DNA of 64,000 nucleotides from Hypnocyclicus thermotrophus (GCF_004365575.1 NZ_SOBG01000002.1:277683-341682); one strand, 5' to 3'. Shown: positions 20,462-30,922, numbered from the stretch's first letter. The notes: generated by a model from the letters alone, not told the origin. Numbers and translations are program-made.

Positions 20462-21772
20462 ATGAATAGAAAATTAAAATTAGTTGTTATTGGTGGAGGT
20501 AGTAGTTATACTCCTGAGCTTATTGAAGGAATTATAAAAAAAAGAAAAGAACTTCCAATTACAGAATTGATATTAGTTGATGTAATAGACGGTGAGGAAA
20601 AATTAAAAATAAATTATGATTTAGTAAAAAGAATGTTTAAAAAAGAAAATATTGATATTGATTTTACTTATTCATTAGATAGAAAAGAAGCTTTAAAAGG
20701 TGCAGATTTTGTATTAACACAATTTAGAGTAGGAGGTTTTAAATCAAGAATATTAGATGAAGAGATTCCATTAAAATATGGTTTCATAGGTCAAGAAACT
20801 ACAGGTGCTGGTGGATTTGCAAAAGCACTTAGAACCATTCCTGTAATTATTGATATTTGCAAAGATATGGAAGAAGTAGCAAAAAATGCATGGCTTATAA
20901 ATTTTACAAATCCAGCTGGAATTATAACAGAAGCTATAAATAAATATACTAATGTTAAAGCAATAGGAGTATGTAATGTACCTATTAATATGAGATATGA
21001 TGTTGCAAATCAATTAGGTATATCATTAGAAAAAATAAGAGTCCAATTTGTTGGATTGAATCATCTAAGCTTTATTTCTAAAGTAATTGTAGATGGTAAA
21101 AATATAATTGAAAAAATTTTATTTGCAAATAAAAATAATGAAAATATAGTTAAAAATATAGAAAAAATAGATGATATAGATATAATAAATCAAAAGATAG
21201 GATTAATTTCATCTCCGTATTTACAATATTTTTATTTTCCACAAAAAATGATAAATAAAGAATTAGAAAATATTAATTCTGGAAAAGGAACAAGAGGAAC
21301 TCAAGTAGCAGCAATTGAAAAAAAATTATTTGAAAAATATAAAGATCCAAATCTTAATGTAAAACCAAAGGAATTAGAAGAGCGTGGTGGTGCTAGATAT
21401 TCTGAAATTGCAATAAATGTAATAGATAGTATTTATAATAACAAGAATAAAGAATTTGTAGTAAATACGATAAATAATGGAACTTTTGTAGAATTACCTA
21501 ATAATGTGTCAATAGAAACAAATTGCATAATAAATAATGAAGGAGCTAGACCTATAAATTCTGGAAAATTACCTAAATCAGTAGCACCTTTGATTAAACA
21601 AGTAAAAGCCTATGAAGAATATACAATAGAAGCAGCAGTAGAGGGAAATAAAAGAAAAGCATATTTAGCGCTTTTTAATAATCCATTAGTAAATAATAAA
21701 GAAAAAATAGAAGAATTATTAAATGAAATTATTATTAAAAATAAGAAATATTTACCAAATTTTTTAGACTAA
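20462..21772 (+). CDS. GH4 family 6-phospho-beta-glucosidase
   Basis: The 436-aa protein belongs to glycoside hydrolase family 4, which uses NAD+ and a divalent metal. It has the N-terminal dinucleotide motif VVIGGGSSYTPELIEG, the segment GQETTGAGGFAKALRTIPVI, and VCNVP, the CN(V)P motif that marks the phospho-beta-glucosidase branch (CelF/LicH type) instead of the alpha-acting ones. Length agrees with the family. It opens the glycoside locus and is followed after 27 bases by a kinase gene, with no PTS genes nearby, so its phosphorylated substrate is probably made inside the cell. Confidence 0.92.
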   Translation: MNRKLKLVVIGGGSSYTPELIEGIIKKRKELPITELILVDVIDGEEKLKINYDLVKRMFKKENIDIDFTYSLDRKEALKGADFVLTQFRVGGFKSRILDEEIPLKYGFIGQETTGAGGFAKALRTIPVIIDICKDMEEVAKNAWLINFTNPAGIITEAINKYTNVKAIGVCNVPINMRYDVANQLGISLEKIRVQFVGLNHLSFISKVIVDGKNIIEKILFANKNNENIVKNIEKIDDIDIINQKIGLISSPYLQYFYFPQKMINKELENINSGKGTRGTQVAAIEKKLFEKYKDPNLNVKPKELEERGGARYSEIAINVIDSIYNNKNKEFVVNTINNGTFVELPNNVSIETNCIINNEGARPINSGKLPKSVAPLIKQVKAYEEYTIEAAVEGNKRKAYLALFNNPLVNNKEKIEELLNEIIIKNKKYLPNFLD

Positions 21773-21799
21773 TTTTATAAAAAAACAGGAGGTAAACAA

Positions 21800-22741
21800 G
21801 TGTATATTGCAGGAATTGACGGTGGTGGAACTAAAACACATTGTATAATTGGAGATGAAAAAGGAAATATTATTTCATTTGGAAATGGTGGTCCTGCTAA
21901 TTATCATAGTGTCGGGATAGAAAGAAGCAAAAATTCATTAAAAGATGCTATTAATGAAGCTTTATTAAATAGTAATCTTAGTTTTGATAATATAGATTTA
22001 TTTGTTTTTGGTCTATCAGGAGCAGATCAAGAAGATGATTTTATTGTAATAAATAAATTTATAAAAGAAATAATAGGAGATAAAAAATATAAACTTTATC
22101 ATGACTCGTGGATAGGGCTTCGTAGTGGTAGTAAAGATTATACAGGAATAGCAGCAATTTGTGGTACAGGAACAGGATTTTCTGGTAGACGTAAAGATGG
22201 AAAAGAAGTAGTTCTTAGAAATCTTGATTATAAACTTGGAAATAAAGGTGGTGGAGATGAGTTAGCTATTGAAGCATTACATTTTGCATTTAGATCAGAA
22301 GAAGGTACATTTTGTAAAACAGAGTTAGAAAATGTAATTCCTAAACTTTTTTCAGTAAAAACAATGGAAGATGTATCTAAGATTATCAAAAATAATAATG
22401 TACCAGAAGAAATATTAAAACAAATTCCTATTGAAATTTTTAGATTGGCAAATGAAGGAGATACTATAGCACAAGAATTATTAATTGAACTTGGTGAAAC
22501 TTTAGGTAGATTTTCTGTATCGGTAATTAAAAAATTAGAAATGGAAAATGATGAAATAAATGTAATTCTGATAGGTAGTATTTATAAAGGAAATTCACCT
22601 TTACTTTTAGATGCAATGAAACAAACAATACATAAAGTAGCTAAAAATGTTAATTTGATTTTACCTGATAAACCACCAGTATATGGTGCATATTATTTAG
22701 GAATAGATTTGTTATCAAAATCTGGAGGTGATATTAAATGA
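21800..22741 (+). CDS. BadF/BcrA-type sugar kinase (GlcNAc/glucosamine-kinase-like)
   Basis: This 313-aa protein of the BadF/BadG/BcrA/BcrD ATPase family starts with GIDGGGTKTHCIIGDEKGN (phosphate-1 loop) and has AICGTGTGFSGR (phosphate-2 loop), as in N-acetylglucosamine and glucosamine kinases. The start is GTG 21800 behind aggagg. It sits between a phospho-beta-glucosidase and an ABC sugar importer, so it may phosphorylate an imported disaccharide or the released amino sugar; which one cannot be read from sequence. Confidence 0.85.
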   Translation: MYIAGIDGGGTKTHCIIGDEKGNIISFGNGGPANYHSVGIERSKNSLKDAINEALLNSNLSFDNIDLFVFGLSGADQEDDFIVINKFIKEIIGDKKYKLYHDSWIGLRSGSKDYTGIAAICGTGTGFSGRRKDGKEVVLRNLDYKLGNKGGGDELAIEALHFAFRSEEGTFCKTELENVIPKLFSVKTMEDVSKIIKNNNVPEEILKQIPIEIFRLANEGDTIAQELLIELGETLGRFSVSVIKKLEMENDEINVILIGSIYKGNSPLLLDAMKQTIHKVAKNVNLILPDKPPVYGAYYLGIDLLSKSGGDIK

Positions 22742-22862
22742 CATGATACTTTTAGCATTAGATATATTTAATATATTAAAGTTTTTCAAAAATTTTTAAA
22801 AATTTAGTTATGAAATCAACAAAATGATTTTAATGAAAAAAATGAAAAAAGGAGGAGTTAAA

Positions 22863-24281
22863 TTGAAAATTAAAACAAAATTTTTATTGGTTATTTCTAT
22901 TTTGGTATTATTTAGTATGACATCTTTTGCAGGTCTTTTTTTTAAAAAAGAAGAAACAAAAGAGCAAAAAAAAGATGATAAAGTAGTAATTAAATTATGG
23001 GTAACTCCAGATGCAGAGCATGAAGAAGATTTACAAGCTATTTTAGATAAATTTGAAAAAAAATCTAGAATAAAAGTAGAGAAAACAGTTCTTGGATGGG
23101 ATATTGTATGGGATAAATTGACTACAGCAGCAACAAGTGGAATAGGACCTGATGTAGTGGAAATAGGTGGAACCTGGGTATCTAGTATAGCTGCTATGGG
23201 TGTATTAGAAGATTTATCAAAATATTATGATGCTAATGAGGTAAAAAGTCATTTTTTAGAGCCAACTCTTAAATATAGTAAAGTAAAAGGTGTAGAAGGA
23301 GATTTAATTAGTTTACCGTGGATAACTGATGGATATTTATTTTATTATAGAAAAGATTTATATGAAAAAGCTGGGTTAGATCCAAATGAAGTATTTAAAG
23401 ATTGGGATTCTTTTAAAGAAGCTATGAGAAGATTAGATAATATGGACTTTACAAATGAAAAAGGGGAAAAAATAGCAGCATTTGCACATGGTGGTAAAAA
23501 TGACTGGAATATTATACATATGATGGGTGGATTTATATGGCAAGCAGGAGGAAACTACATAAATGAAGAAGGAACAAAAGCTTTAATTGCAGAAGATAAT
23601 GCTATAAATGGAATAAAATATTTTACTAGTTTTGCACAAGAAGGAATAGTTCCAAAAGAATATTTAGAAAAAGATCCATCTGAAATAGAAGCGTTATATG
23701 GAGCAGGGAATATAGCAACAATATTGACAGGACCTTGGTTTGCTTCATATCTAGAAAAAACTTTAGCAGGAAAATATGACAGTGAAGCTGATGATGTAAA
23801 TGCACTAAATCTTGAAAAAAATTCTTATAAAAATACAGATGTTGCTCAACCATTAGCAGGGCCTGCAGGAAGATATACTTTTTCTGGAACAAATAATTTA
23901 GCTGTATTTAATTTTTCAAAACATAAAAAAGAAGCAGCAGAATTAGTAAAATATTTAACAACAGATAAAGAAGCACAAATAGATTATTGTAATGCAACAG
24001 GGTTATTTACAGTATCAAAAAATGTTGCAAATAGTCCTTATGTAACAGAAAATCATTTTAGAAGTGCTGTAAAATATGCATTTGATCATGGCTATATAAA
24101 AGTATATCCAGCTGTACCTGCATGGGGTCCAATTGAAACTGTATTAACTAAAAATTTAGGAATAATATGGGATTTAGTGTCTGGAGTAGAAGGTGAATAT
24201 ACAGAAGAAAAATTAATTGAAAAAATAAAAGAAACAAATACTGAAATGGAAAGAATTATTAGTCAAACAGGGAATAGATAA
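22863..24281 (+). CDS. ABC transporter sugar-binding protein
   Basis: The 472-aa extracellular solute-binding protein (family 1, MalE-like) has a signal peptide ending near SMTSFA with no lipobox cysteine, so it is probably free in the periplasm. It has the typical bilobal features: VVIKLWVTPDAEHEEDLQA at the start, GPDVVEIGGTW and GYLFYYRKDLYEKAGL. The in-frame ATG codons from 22824 precede the ribosome site ggaggag, so TTG 22863 is chosen. It is followed by two permease genes. Substrate is probably a beta-linked oligosaccharide, judged from the neighbours. Confidence 0.9.
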   Translation: MKIKTKFLLVISILVLFSMTSFAGLFFKKEETKEQKKDDKVVIKLWVTPDAEHEEDLQAILDKFEKKSRIKVEKTVLGWDIVWDKLTTAATSGIGPDVVEIGGTWVSSIAAMGVLEDLSKYYDANEVKSHFLEPTLKYSKVKGVEGDLISLPWITDGYLFYYRKDLYEKAGLDPNEVFKDWDSFKEAMRRLDNMDFTNEKGEKIAAFAHGGKNDWNIIHMMGGFIWQAGGNYINEEGTKALIAEDNAINGIKYFTSFAQEGIVPKEYLEKDPSEIEALYGAGNIATILTGPWFASYLEKTLAGKYDSEADDVNALNLEKNSYKNTDVAQPLAGPAGRYTFSGTNNLAVFNFSKHKKEAAELVKYLTTDKEAQIDYCNATGLFTVSKNVANSPYVTENHFRSAVKYAFDHGYIKVYPAVPAWGPIETVLTKNLGIIWDLVSGVEGEYTEEKLIEKIKETNTEMERIISQTGNR

Positions 24282-24301
24282 TTTATATAAGTTTTAGAAA
24301 G

Positions 24302-24376
24302 CTTGCCAAAATTGGATTGATTATACTCCCTTTCCAAAGAAACTTTATATAATTTATATCCTAATATTTTGGCAAG
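24302..24376 (+). promoter_or_regulatory. Intercistronic stem-loop between binding protein and permease genes
   Basis: CTTGCCAAAAT (24302-24312) and ATTTTGGCAAG (24366-24376) are perfect 11-bp inverted repeats around a 53-base loop, without a T-run. Placement after the binding-protein gene suggests an mRNA-stabilising or attenuating structure that keeps the binding protein in excess over the permeases. Confidence 0.6.
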
Positions 24377-24406
24377 ACTTCTTTTATAAAATGGAAGGAG
24401 CAACAA

Positions 24407-25327
24407 ATGAAAAAAACAATAAAAAAATATAGCTTTGCATATCTTTTAATACTCCCATCAATTATTTCTTTATTTATTGTCCAAGTCATTCCATCATTGC
24501 AAGGATTATATATATCATTAATAAAATTAAATCAATTTACATTTAAGGATTTTTTAAAAGCTCCTTTTGTAGGATTACAAAATTATTTTTTTATATTATT
24601 TGATCCAAATAGTATGGTGCGTGTTGGATTATTAGGAGCAATAAGAAATAGTGCAATTTTTACAATTTGCGTAATATCAGGAACACTTGTAATGGGATTA
24701 GGGTTAGCGATTTTACTTAATCAAAATTTTAAAGGAAAGGGATTAGCTAGAACTTTACTTCTTCTTCCTTGGATAATACCTACATATATTGTTGGGTTAT
24801 TAGCATCTTTTATGTATAGTTATGATGGAATAATAAATAGAGTTTTAGTTAATATATTACATATTTTACCTGAGCCATTATCATGGAAAGTTGGACCATT
24901 GACATTAGTCAGCATTATTTTAATAACAATATGGAGATTTTTTCCTATGACAATGCTTATGTATCTTGCAGCACTTCAAGGAATATCAAAAGATTATTAT
25001 GAAGCAGCAGAAATAGATGGAGCAAATGATTTACAAAAATTTTGGTATATAACATTGCCATTTTTAAAACCTGTAACGGCAATGATGATTCTTTATGGAT
25101 TAATTCAACACATTTATTCATTTAATATAGCAGCAATGATGTTTGGGCTTGGTTCTGGATATCCAGGGAAATGGGGAGATCTTATTATGACAAATCTAAT
25201 GAGGAATTCATTTAGTTTATGGCAATACGGTCCTGGTGGAGCTGCATCAATTGTATTAATGTTATTAGTATTGTTACTTGTTATGGTTTGGTTAAAAATA
25301 TTTAAAGATTCAATTACAATAGAATAA
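24407..25327 (+). CDS. ABC sugar permease, MalF-type
   Basis: The 306-aa inner-membrane permease has six predicted helices and the ATPase-contacting EAA loop EAAEIDGANDLQKFWYITLP, typical of carbohydrate (CUT1) importers. It starts after ggaag-type site 24392-24400 and is followed after 10 bases by the second permease. No MalK-like ATPase is coded in the locus, so a shared ATPase from elsewhere must energise it. Confidence 0.94.
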   Translation: MKKTIKKYSFAYLLILPSIISLFIVQVIPSLQGLYISLIKLNQFTFKDFLKAPFVGLQNYFFILFDPNSMVRVGLLGAIRNSAIFTICVISGTLVMGLGLAILLNQNFKGKGLARTLLLLPWIIPTYIVGLLASFMYSYDGIINRVLVNILHILPEPLSWKVGPLTLVSIILITIWRFFPMTMLMYLAALQGISKDYYEAAEIDGANDLQKFWYITLPFLKPVTAMMILYGLIQHIYSFNIAAMMFGLGSGYPGKWGDLIMTNLMRNSFSLWQYGPGGAASIVLMLLVLLLVMVWLKIFKDSITIE

Positions 25328-25337
25328 AGGTGGGAAT

Positions 25338-26198
25338 ATGGATTATAAAACTAAAAGAAAAATAAAAAGAATAGCTTCACAAGTACTGTTGTGGATAGCT
25401 GTAATAATAGTAATTTTTCCTATTGTATATCTAGTTGCTATATCAGGTTCTACAAGTAATAGTATACGTACAGGAACAGAATTTCAGCATATATCGATTC
25501 ATAGATATATAAAAAATTTCATAGAAATGCAAAAAAATGCTAATTTTTTTAATTATTTTAAAAATAGTTTAATAGTAATAACAATAACGACGTTTATTGC
25601 ATTGACACTTTCTATATTTGCAGGATATGCATTAGCAAAATTTAAATTTCCAGGTTCAAATCTATTTGGGATAACTATGCTTAGTACGCAGCTTATTCCT
25701 CCAACATTAATTCTTATACCAATGTATTTAATATTCATTACTATTCAAAGAACAATAGGATTACAATTGATTGATACATATTACGGGCTTATAATTCCAT
25801 ATGTTGCAATTTTTACACCTATGAGTATATGGGTTATGAGAGGATTTTTTGCAAATTTACCTAGCGAGCTAGAAGAAGCAGCAAGAATAGATGGATGTAG
25901 TAGATTTCAAGCATTTAGACTTATTATGTTGCCTCTTGCAACACCAGGAATTATAGCGACAGGTATATTTATATTTCTTACTGCGTGGGATGAATTGATG
26001 TTAGCTAGTGTTCTAACAACATCTGCAAAAGTTCAAACAATACCTATTGGTATAAGATTATTTATAGGAAGAATTCAAAATAGATTTGATTTGACAATGA
26101 TGGCTGCTTTAGTAATAACTATTCCAGTTGCTATAATATTCTTTGCACTTCAAAAATATTTTGTACAAGGAATGACAGCTGGAGCTGTAAAAGGATAG
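25338..26198 (+). CDS. ABC sugar permease, MalG-type
   Basis: The 286-aa partner permease has six helices and the EAA loop [20 protein letters not shown]. The C-terminal [15 protein letters not shown] is a hallmark of MalG-type CUT1 permeases. It lies between the MalF-type permease and a chemoreceptor gene only 13 bases downstream. Confidence 0.95.
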   Translation: MDYKTKRKIKRIASQVLLWIAVIIVIFPIVYLVAISGSTSNSIRTGTEFQHISIHRYIKNFIEMQKNANFFNYFKNSLIVITITTFIALTLSIFAGYALAKFKFPGSNLFGITMLSTQLIPPTLILIPMYLIFITIQRTIGLQLIDTYYGLIIPYVAIFTPMSIWVMRGFFANLPSELEEAARIDGCSRFQAFRLIMLPLATPGIIATGIFIFLTAWDELMLASVLTTSAKVQTIPIGIRLFIGRIQNRFDLTMMAALVITIPVAIIFFALQKYFVQGMTAGAVKG

Positions 26199-26211
26199 AA
26201 AAGGAGCTTGT

Positions 26212-28224
26212 ATGGACCATGTAATAAAAAAAAATATAAAAAAAAGTAATAAATTTAAAAGAAAATTAATTGTAAAATTATTTATATTATTATTAAGTTT
26301 TTTTATTCCAATATCATTTATTACATTAAGAATTGTTTCAAATAATATAGAAAAAAGTATATATAACTCTAATGATAATAATATTCAAAATATTAATACT
26401 TTATTAAATACCACTATTGAAAATGTATCTACAATTGCTACTTTAGTAGCAAATAATCCTATAATATCTTCGTTTCAAACATTAGATATGGGAAAATTAA
26501 CATTAAAATATACAGAAAAATTTCCATATATTTCCAATATAGTAGTATTTAAGTATTCACTTAATAAATTAAAAGAAGTAAGTAGAGTAAATGGTTCAGT
26601 TAAAGCAGATTTTTCAGAAAAAACAATAGATGCAATGTATGATAAGAAAAAAAATAAAATTTTTATTTTGATTTCAAAAGATACAAATAAACCTTTATTA
26701 TTATTAACAACACCTATTTATAAAATGAATTTTTTGGGAATGATTGGAAATGAATTAGGTGGAGTATTAGTTTTTGTACTGGATATAAAAAAAATACAAG
26801 AGACTTTATTCTTAAAAAATAAAAATAAAGAGTTTGTAGTCAATGAAAATGGAGAAATTCTATTTTCAAATAGTGAAATACCTATTCTAACTAATTATTC
26901 ACATAAAGAGTCAGTTAAAAAAGTTTTATTAAAAAAGCAAGGACATATTAGCTATAAATTTAATAAAGAAAAAGTTTTGGCATCATATAGTTATATAAAA
27001 AATCTAAATTGGGGAATAATTATAGAGCAAAATTATAACACAGCATTTAAAGAATTAAATAGCTTAAAATTCTTTTTTATAACATTTATTTTTATAATAT
27101 TTATTGTAGGTGGTATATTTGCTACATTTTTAGCGAATGAAATAACGACACCTATTGAAATACTAAATAAGAATTTTGAAAAAATAAAAAATGGAGATTT
27201 AAATATCCATTTTGAAAAAAAACATATAAAAAGAAAAGATGAATTTGGAGAATTATTAAATTCTTTTTTATTAACTATTAAATCAATAAAAAATATTTTA
27301 AATAGTATAAGCATGAGTTCAAATACTTTTCAAGAGAGTTCTAGTAAGCTAAATATTGTTACAAGTAAAAATAATGAATCCATAAATGAAATAGAAAAAA
27401 TAGTTTCTAATTTAATAATAAGTTCTAAAGAAAATGAATCATTGACATCTGAAGGAAAAAATATTTTAGAAAATATATTAAAAAATTCAAAATCTATTTC
27501 TAAAAGTTCTGAAGAGATAGAAAAATTAGTAAATGATGCAATTTATATATCAAAAGAAAGTAGCGAAAATATGGAAAATAATGTAGAATTAACATTAAAA
27601 ACCTATAATTCATTTGATAATATAAATAATAAAATTAATCAATTAAATAATTTTTCAAATAATATAACAGGAATAATAGAATCAATAAAAAGTGTAGCAG
27701 AACAAACAAACTTATTAGCACTTAATGCTGCAATAGAAGCAGCAAGAGCAGGAGAAGCAGGTAAGGGGTTTGCAGTAGTAGCAGAAGAAATACGAAAATT
27801 AGCTACTAATTCAAATGATTCAGCAGAAGAGATAACAAAGCTTATTTTAATGATACAAGATATGATAAAAGATATTAAAGAAATTTTTGAAAATAATTAT
27901 AATGAATTTAATTATTTAAAAGAAAATAGCTTAAATACAAAAGAAAAAATAAATACTATTTCAAATAATTCTATTTTTGTTATAAAATCTTTACAAAAAA
28001 TGCTTGAGTTATCACAAAAACAATTTATATATATATCAGAAATTTCAAATAATTTTAACAATTTAAGTAAATCTACAAATGAAACTTTTACTTATTCTAA
28101 TATTATAGAAAGTAATATAAAAACTCAAAAAGAAAATAATGTAGAGCTTGATAAAACAAGTAATTTAATGACCTCTCTTTCTAAAAGTTTGAAAAAAACA
28201 TTAAGTAATTTTAAGAATTTTTAG
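26212..28224 (+). CDS. Methyl-accepting chemotaxis protein in sugar-transport operon
   Basis: The 670-aa chemoreceptor has a cytoplasmic basic N-terminus, a first membrane helix at about 18-40, a Cache-like periplasmic sensor region, a second helix at about 285-307, a HAMP linker, and a long coiled-coil signalling domain. The hairpin tip with [20 protein letters not shown] lies near residue 495 and is fully conserved. The coiled coil is very rich in Asn, Lys and Ser, as expected for this base composition. Being in one operon with a sugar ABC importer suggests that it senses the same sugar, either directly or through the binding protein. Confidence 0.93.
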   Translation: MDHVIKKNIKKSNKFKRKLIVKLFILLLSFFIPISFITLRIVSNNIEKSIYNSNDNNIQNINTLLNTTIENVSTIATLVANNPIISSFQTLDMGKLTLKYTEKFPYISNIVVFKYSLNKLKEVSRVNGSVKADFSEKTIDAMYDKKKNKIFILISKDTNKPLLLLTTPIYKMNFLGMIGNELGGVLVFVLDIKKIQETLFLKNKNKEFVVNENGEILFSNSEIPILTNYSHKESVKKVLLKKQGHISYKFNKEKVLASYSYIKNLNWGIIIEQNYNTAFKELNSLKFFFITFIFIIFIVGGIFATFLANEITTPIEILNKNFEKIKNGDLNIHFEKKHIKRKDEFGELLNSFLLTIKSIKNILNSISMSSNTFQESSSKLNIVTSKNNESINEIEKIVSNLIISSKENESLTSEGKNILENILKNSKSISKSSEEIEKLVNDAIYISKESSENMENNVELTLKTYNSFDNINNKINQLNNFSNNITGIIESIKSVAEQTNLLALNAAIEAARAGEAGKGFAVVAEEIRKLATNSNDSAEEITKLILMIQDMIKDIKEIFENNYNEFNYLKENSLNTKEKINTISNNSIFVIKSLQKMLELSQKQFIYISEISNNFNNLSKSTNETFTYSNIIESNIKTQKENNVELDKTSNLMTSLSKSLKKTLSNFKNF

Positions 28225-28235
28225 TTATTTAGTAT

Positions 28236-28264
28236 TTGACTACTTTAAAAAATAACTATAAAAT
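28236..28264 (+). promoter_or_regulatory. Predicted promoter of the ROK regulator gene
   Basis: TTGACT, 17-base spacer, TAAAAT, in the 104-base gap after the chemoreceptor gene. It would give the repressor and the GH8 gene independent expression. Confidence 0.6.
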
Positions 28265-28328
28265 ATATGTATACTTTCTAAAAACAATAAAATTTTAGAG
28301 TGGAAATTATTTGAAATTAGGGGGCAAA

Positions 28329-29513
28329 ATGCAAACTGTAGGTAATCAAGCATATGCAAAACAAAGAAATAAAAAATTGATAGTAGATATTTTAAGAAAA
28401 GAGGGACCTTTATCAAGAGCTGATATAAAAAAATTTATTAATTTGAGTTCACCATCTATTTCTACAAATGTTGAAAGATTGTTAAATGATAATATACTTA
28501 AAACATTTGGTAGAGCAAGCTCCATGGGTGGAAGGAAAACAATTTTTTATAATGTAAATTATAATTATGGATATATTATAGGAATAGACCTTTCTTTAGA
28601 TTATATTTATGTAGGAATTTCAGATTTGAAAGGAACAATTTTAGATAAAAAACGTATTGAAATAACATCTAAAAAATATAAAACAAATTTTAATAATATG
28701 ATAAATGTTTTATATTCTTTATTAGATGAAAATGATATTTCTAGTGAAAAAATATTATATATATGTGTATCATCTCCTGGAGTATTAAAAGAAAATGGAG
28801 AATTAAAATATGTAGATTCTGAAGATTGGTTTTATGAAAGTTCTATATTTAAAGATTTAGAAAAAACTTTTAATAAAAAAATATTTGTAGAGAATGATGT
28901 TAATTTAGCTGTTTTTGCTGAATTTAAAAGAGGAGTAGGAAATTCTTTTTCATATTTAAGTTATATAAAAATTGATAAAGGACTTGGAGCAGGAATAATA
29001 TTTAATGGAGAGATTTTAAAAGGAAAAAAAGGAGAAGCAGGAGAAGTAGGATTTTCTTTACTTAGAAATAAAAACGGAGATATAATTAGTTTAGAAAAAG
29101 AATTACATTTAGAAAGAATTTATAAGGAGATATCAGAAGATATTAATGATGGTCAAAAAACAATAATAAGTGAATTAGTAAATGGTCATTTAGAAAATAT
29201 AGATATTGATATAATTGCAAAAGCTATTACATTAAATGATGAATATATTAAAATAAAAATAAAATATTTTGCTGAAGAATTAGGGATATTTATATCAAAT
29301 ATTATGTCAATATTAAGTTTAGAATCAATAATTATAGGAGGTTCTATAAAAAAAATAGGAAAATATTTTTTAGATGAAGTACGGCAATTTGTAAGTGAAA
29401 ATTTACCATTTGAAGTAACTATTCTTTATTCAAATTTTGATGATGAAACAGGATTAATAGGAGCTTTTGAAATGGGAATCGATTATTTTTTTAATAATTT
29501 GTTTAAAGAATAA
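28329..29513 (+). CDS. ROK-family transcriptional repressor
   Basis: The 394-aa protein has an N-terminal winged helix-turn-helix (LSRADIKKFINLSSPSIS) followed by a ROK sugar-kinase-like domain (GIDLSLDYIYVGISD, then KKGEAGEVGF). The usual ROK zinc motif of clustered cysteines (CxCGxxGCxE) is missing, so the fold here lacks that site. The in-frame TTG 28311 is upstream of the ribosome site aggggg; ATG 28329 is preferred. It probably represses the beta-glucoside locus through the repeats at 20263 and 20324 and is released by a sugar or sugar phosphate; this is inference from location. Confidence 0.88.
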   Translation: MQTVGNQAYAKQRNKKLIVDILRKEGPLSRADIKKFINLSSPSISTNVERLLNDNILKTFGRASSMGGRKTIFYNVNYNYGYIIGIDLSLDYIYVGISDLKGTILDKKRIEITSKKYKTNFNNMINVLYSLLDENDISSEKILYICVSSPGVLKENGELKYVDSEDWFYESSIFKDLEKTFNKKIFVENDVNLAVFAEFKRGVGNSFSYLSYIKIDKGLGAGIIFNGEILKGKKGEAGEVGFSLLRNKNGDIISLEKELHLERIYKEISEDINDGQKTIISELVNGHLENIDIDIIAKAITLNDEYIKIKIKYFAEELGIFISNIMSILSLESIIIGGSIKKIGKYFLDEVRQFVSENLPFEVTILYSNFDDETGLIGAFEMGIDYFFNNLFKE

Positions 29514-29533
29514 ATTTAAGAAAGGAGTTTTAT

Positions 29534-30883
29534 TTGAAAAAAAAATTATTTTTGATATTATTATTTTTAAATGTATTAGGATGTAATAATTTAAAGATTA
29601 ATAATCACAAAGATTTAGAAATAATAAAGCCAAATTTAAAGTCACAAAATGAATTAAATAAAGATATAATTGATTTTTATAAAAAATGGGAAAAATTATA
29701 TATAAAAAAAGTACAAAATACAAAACAAAAACAACTTTATTTAGACTATGGTATAGAAGCTAGAAAAAATAAAGAGGCATTGTCAGAATGGTTCATTCCT
29801 TTTAATGCAGTAACTACCTCAGAATCTCATGGATATGCCATGGTAGTGGTAGCTTCTATGGCAAATATCGATAAAGAAAATTCATTAAAATACAAAGAAA
29901 AATTTAATTCTTTATATAGATTTTTTAGAGCACATCCTAGTAAATACAGTAAAAATTTAATGAGTTGGCAAGAAGTTGGAATAGGATTAAAAAAAGAAAA
30001 TGGTATAGTTATAGGGGAAATAGAAAAAATATTAAATACACCAAGTGGTGCTGATTCAGCAATTGATGGTGATATGGATATTGCTTATTCGTTATTAATA
30101 GCGGATAAAATATGGGGAAGTAATGGAGAAATTAATTATAAATTAGAAGCAATAAAAGTAATAAATGCTATAATGGAAAATGAAATAAATAAAAAATCAT
30201 ATACTCTTTTACTAGGTGATTGGGTAAGAAATGGTGCTAGTGGAAATAGAAAGTATTTATGGATAACACGTTCTTCAGATTTTATGTTAGATCATATTAG
30301 AGCTTTTTCAGTAATAGATAAAAAATATTCTAATGAATGGAAAAAAGTATTAGAGAGTACTGAGGAAATAATAAATTATAATGTGAAAAAATTTAGTGAT
30401 AACACAGGTCTTGTAGCAGATTTTTTAGAGAGAGATAATAATAAGTTTATCCCTGCTATTGGGAATGTATTAGAAGGTAAAAATGATGGTGATTATAATT
30501 GGAATGCTTGTAGAAATCCTTGGAGATTTTCTGTAGATGCTATTTATAATGGCTCAACTAAAATAAATTCATCTATAATTACATTAAATAAATGGATTAG
30601 AAAAAAAACAAAAAACAATCCAGAAAATATAAGGCCTGGATATTATATAAGAAACGGAAAAACAGGTGAAATTATTGGAGATAGAGAGAGCTGGGGAGAA
30701 GATATGTCATTTACGGCACCATTTTTAGTAAGTGCATGTATAGGAAAAGAAAATCAAAATTGGTTAAATAAATTGTGGGAACATGTAGTGGATACGCCAT
30801 TAGATGAAGCAGAATATTTTGGAAATGCCTTAAAAATGCAAGCTTTAATTATAGCATCAGGTAATTGGATTAGTATAAAATAA
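29534..30883 (+). CDS. GH8 family glycoside hydrolase, lipoprotein
   Basis: The 449-aa protein starts at a TTG behind aaaggag and has a lipoprotein signal peptide with lipobox VLGC (Cys17), so it is anchored in a membrane, probably facing outward. The mature part has GH8 features: TSESHGYAMVVVASM, which includes the acid glutamate near residue 97, and DGDMDIAYSLLIADKIW near 180. GH8 enzymes cleave beta-1,4-glucans, lichenan, xylan or chitosan; the phospho-beta-glucosidase in the same locus favours a beta-glucan. It would feed oligosaccharides to the ABC importer. Confidence 0.85.
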   Translation: MKKKLFLILLFLNVLGCNNLKINNHKDLEIIKPNLKSQNELNKDIIDFYKKWEKLYIKKVQNTKQKQLYLDYGIEARKNKEALSEWFIPFNAVTTSESHGYAMVVVASMANIDKENSLKYKEKFNSLYRFFRAHPSKYSKNLMSWQEVGIGLKKENGIVIGEIEKILNTPSGADSAIDGDMDIAYSLLIADKIWGSNGEINYKLEAIKVINAIMENEINKKSYTLLLGDWVRNGASGNRKYLWITRSSDFMLDHIRAFSVIDKKYSNEWKKVLESTEEIINYNVKKFSDNTGLVADFLERDNNKFIPAIGNVLEGKNDGDYNWNACRNPWRFSVDAIYNGSTKINSSIITLNKWIRKKTKNNPENIRPGYYIRNGKTGEIIGDRESWGEDMSFTAPFLVSACIGKENQNWLNKLWEHVVDTPLDEAEYFGNALKMQALIIASGNWISIK

Positions 30884-30917
30884 AAACTGTCTAGAAACTT
30901 CTAGACAGTTTTTATTT
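30882..30917. terminator. Bidirectional terminator between GH8 and pfkA genes
   Basis: AAAAACTGTCTAG and CTAGACAGTTTTT form a 13-bp hairpin with T-runs on both strands, between convergent genes. Confidence 0.92.
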
Positions 30918-30922
30918 TTTTA

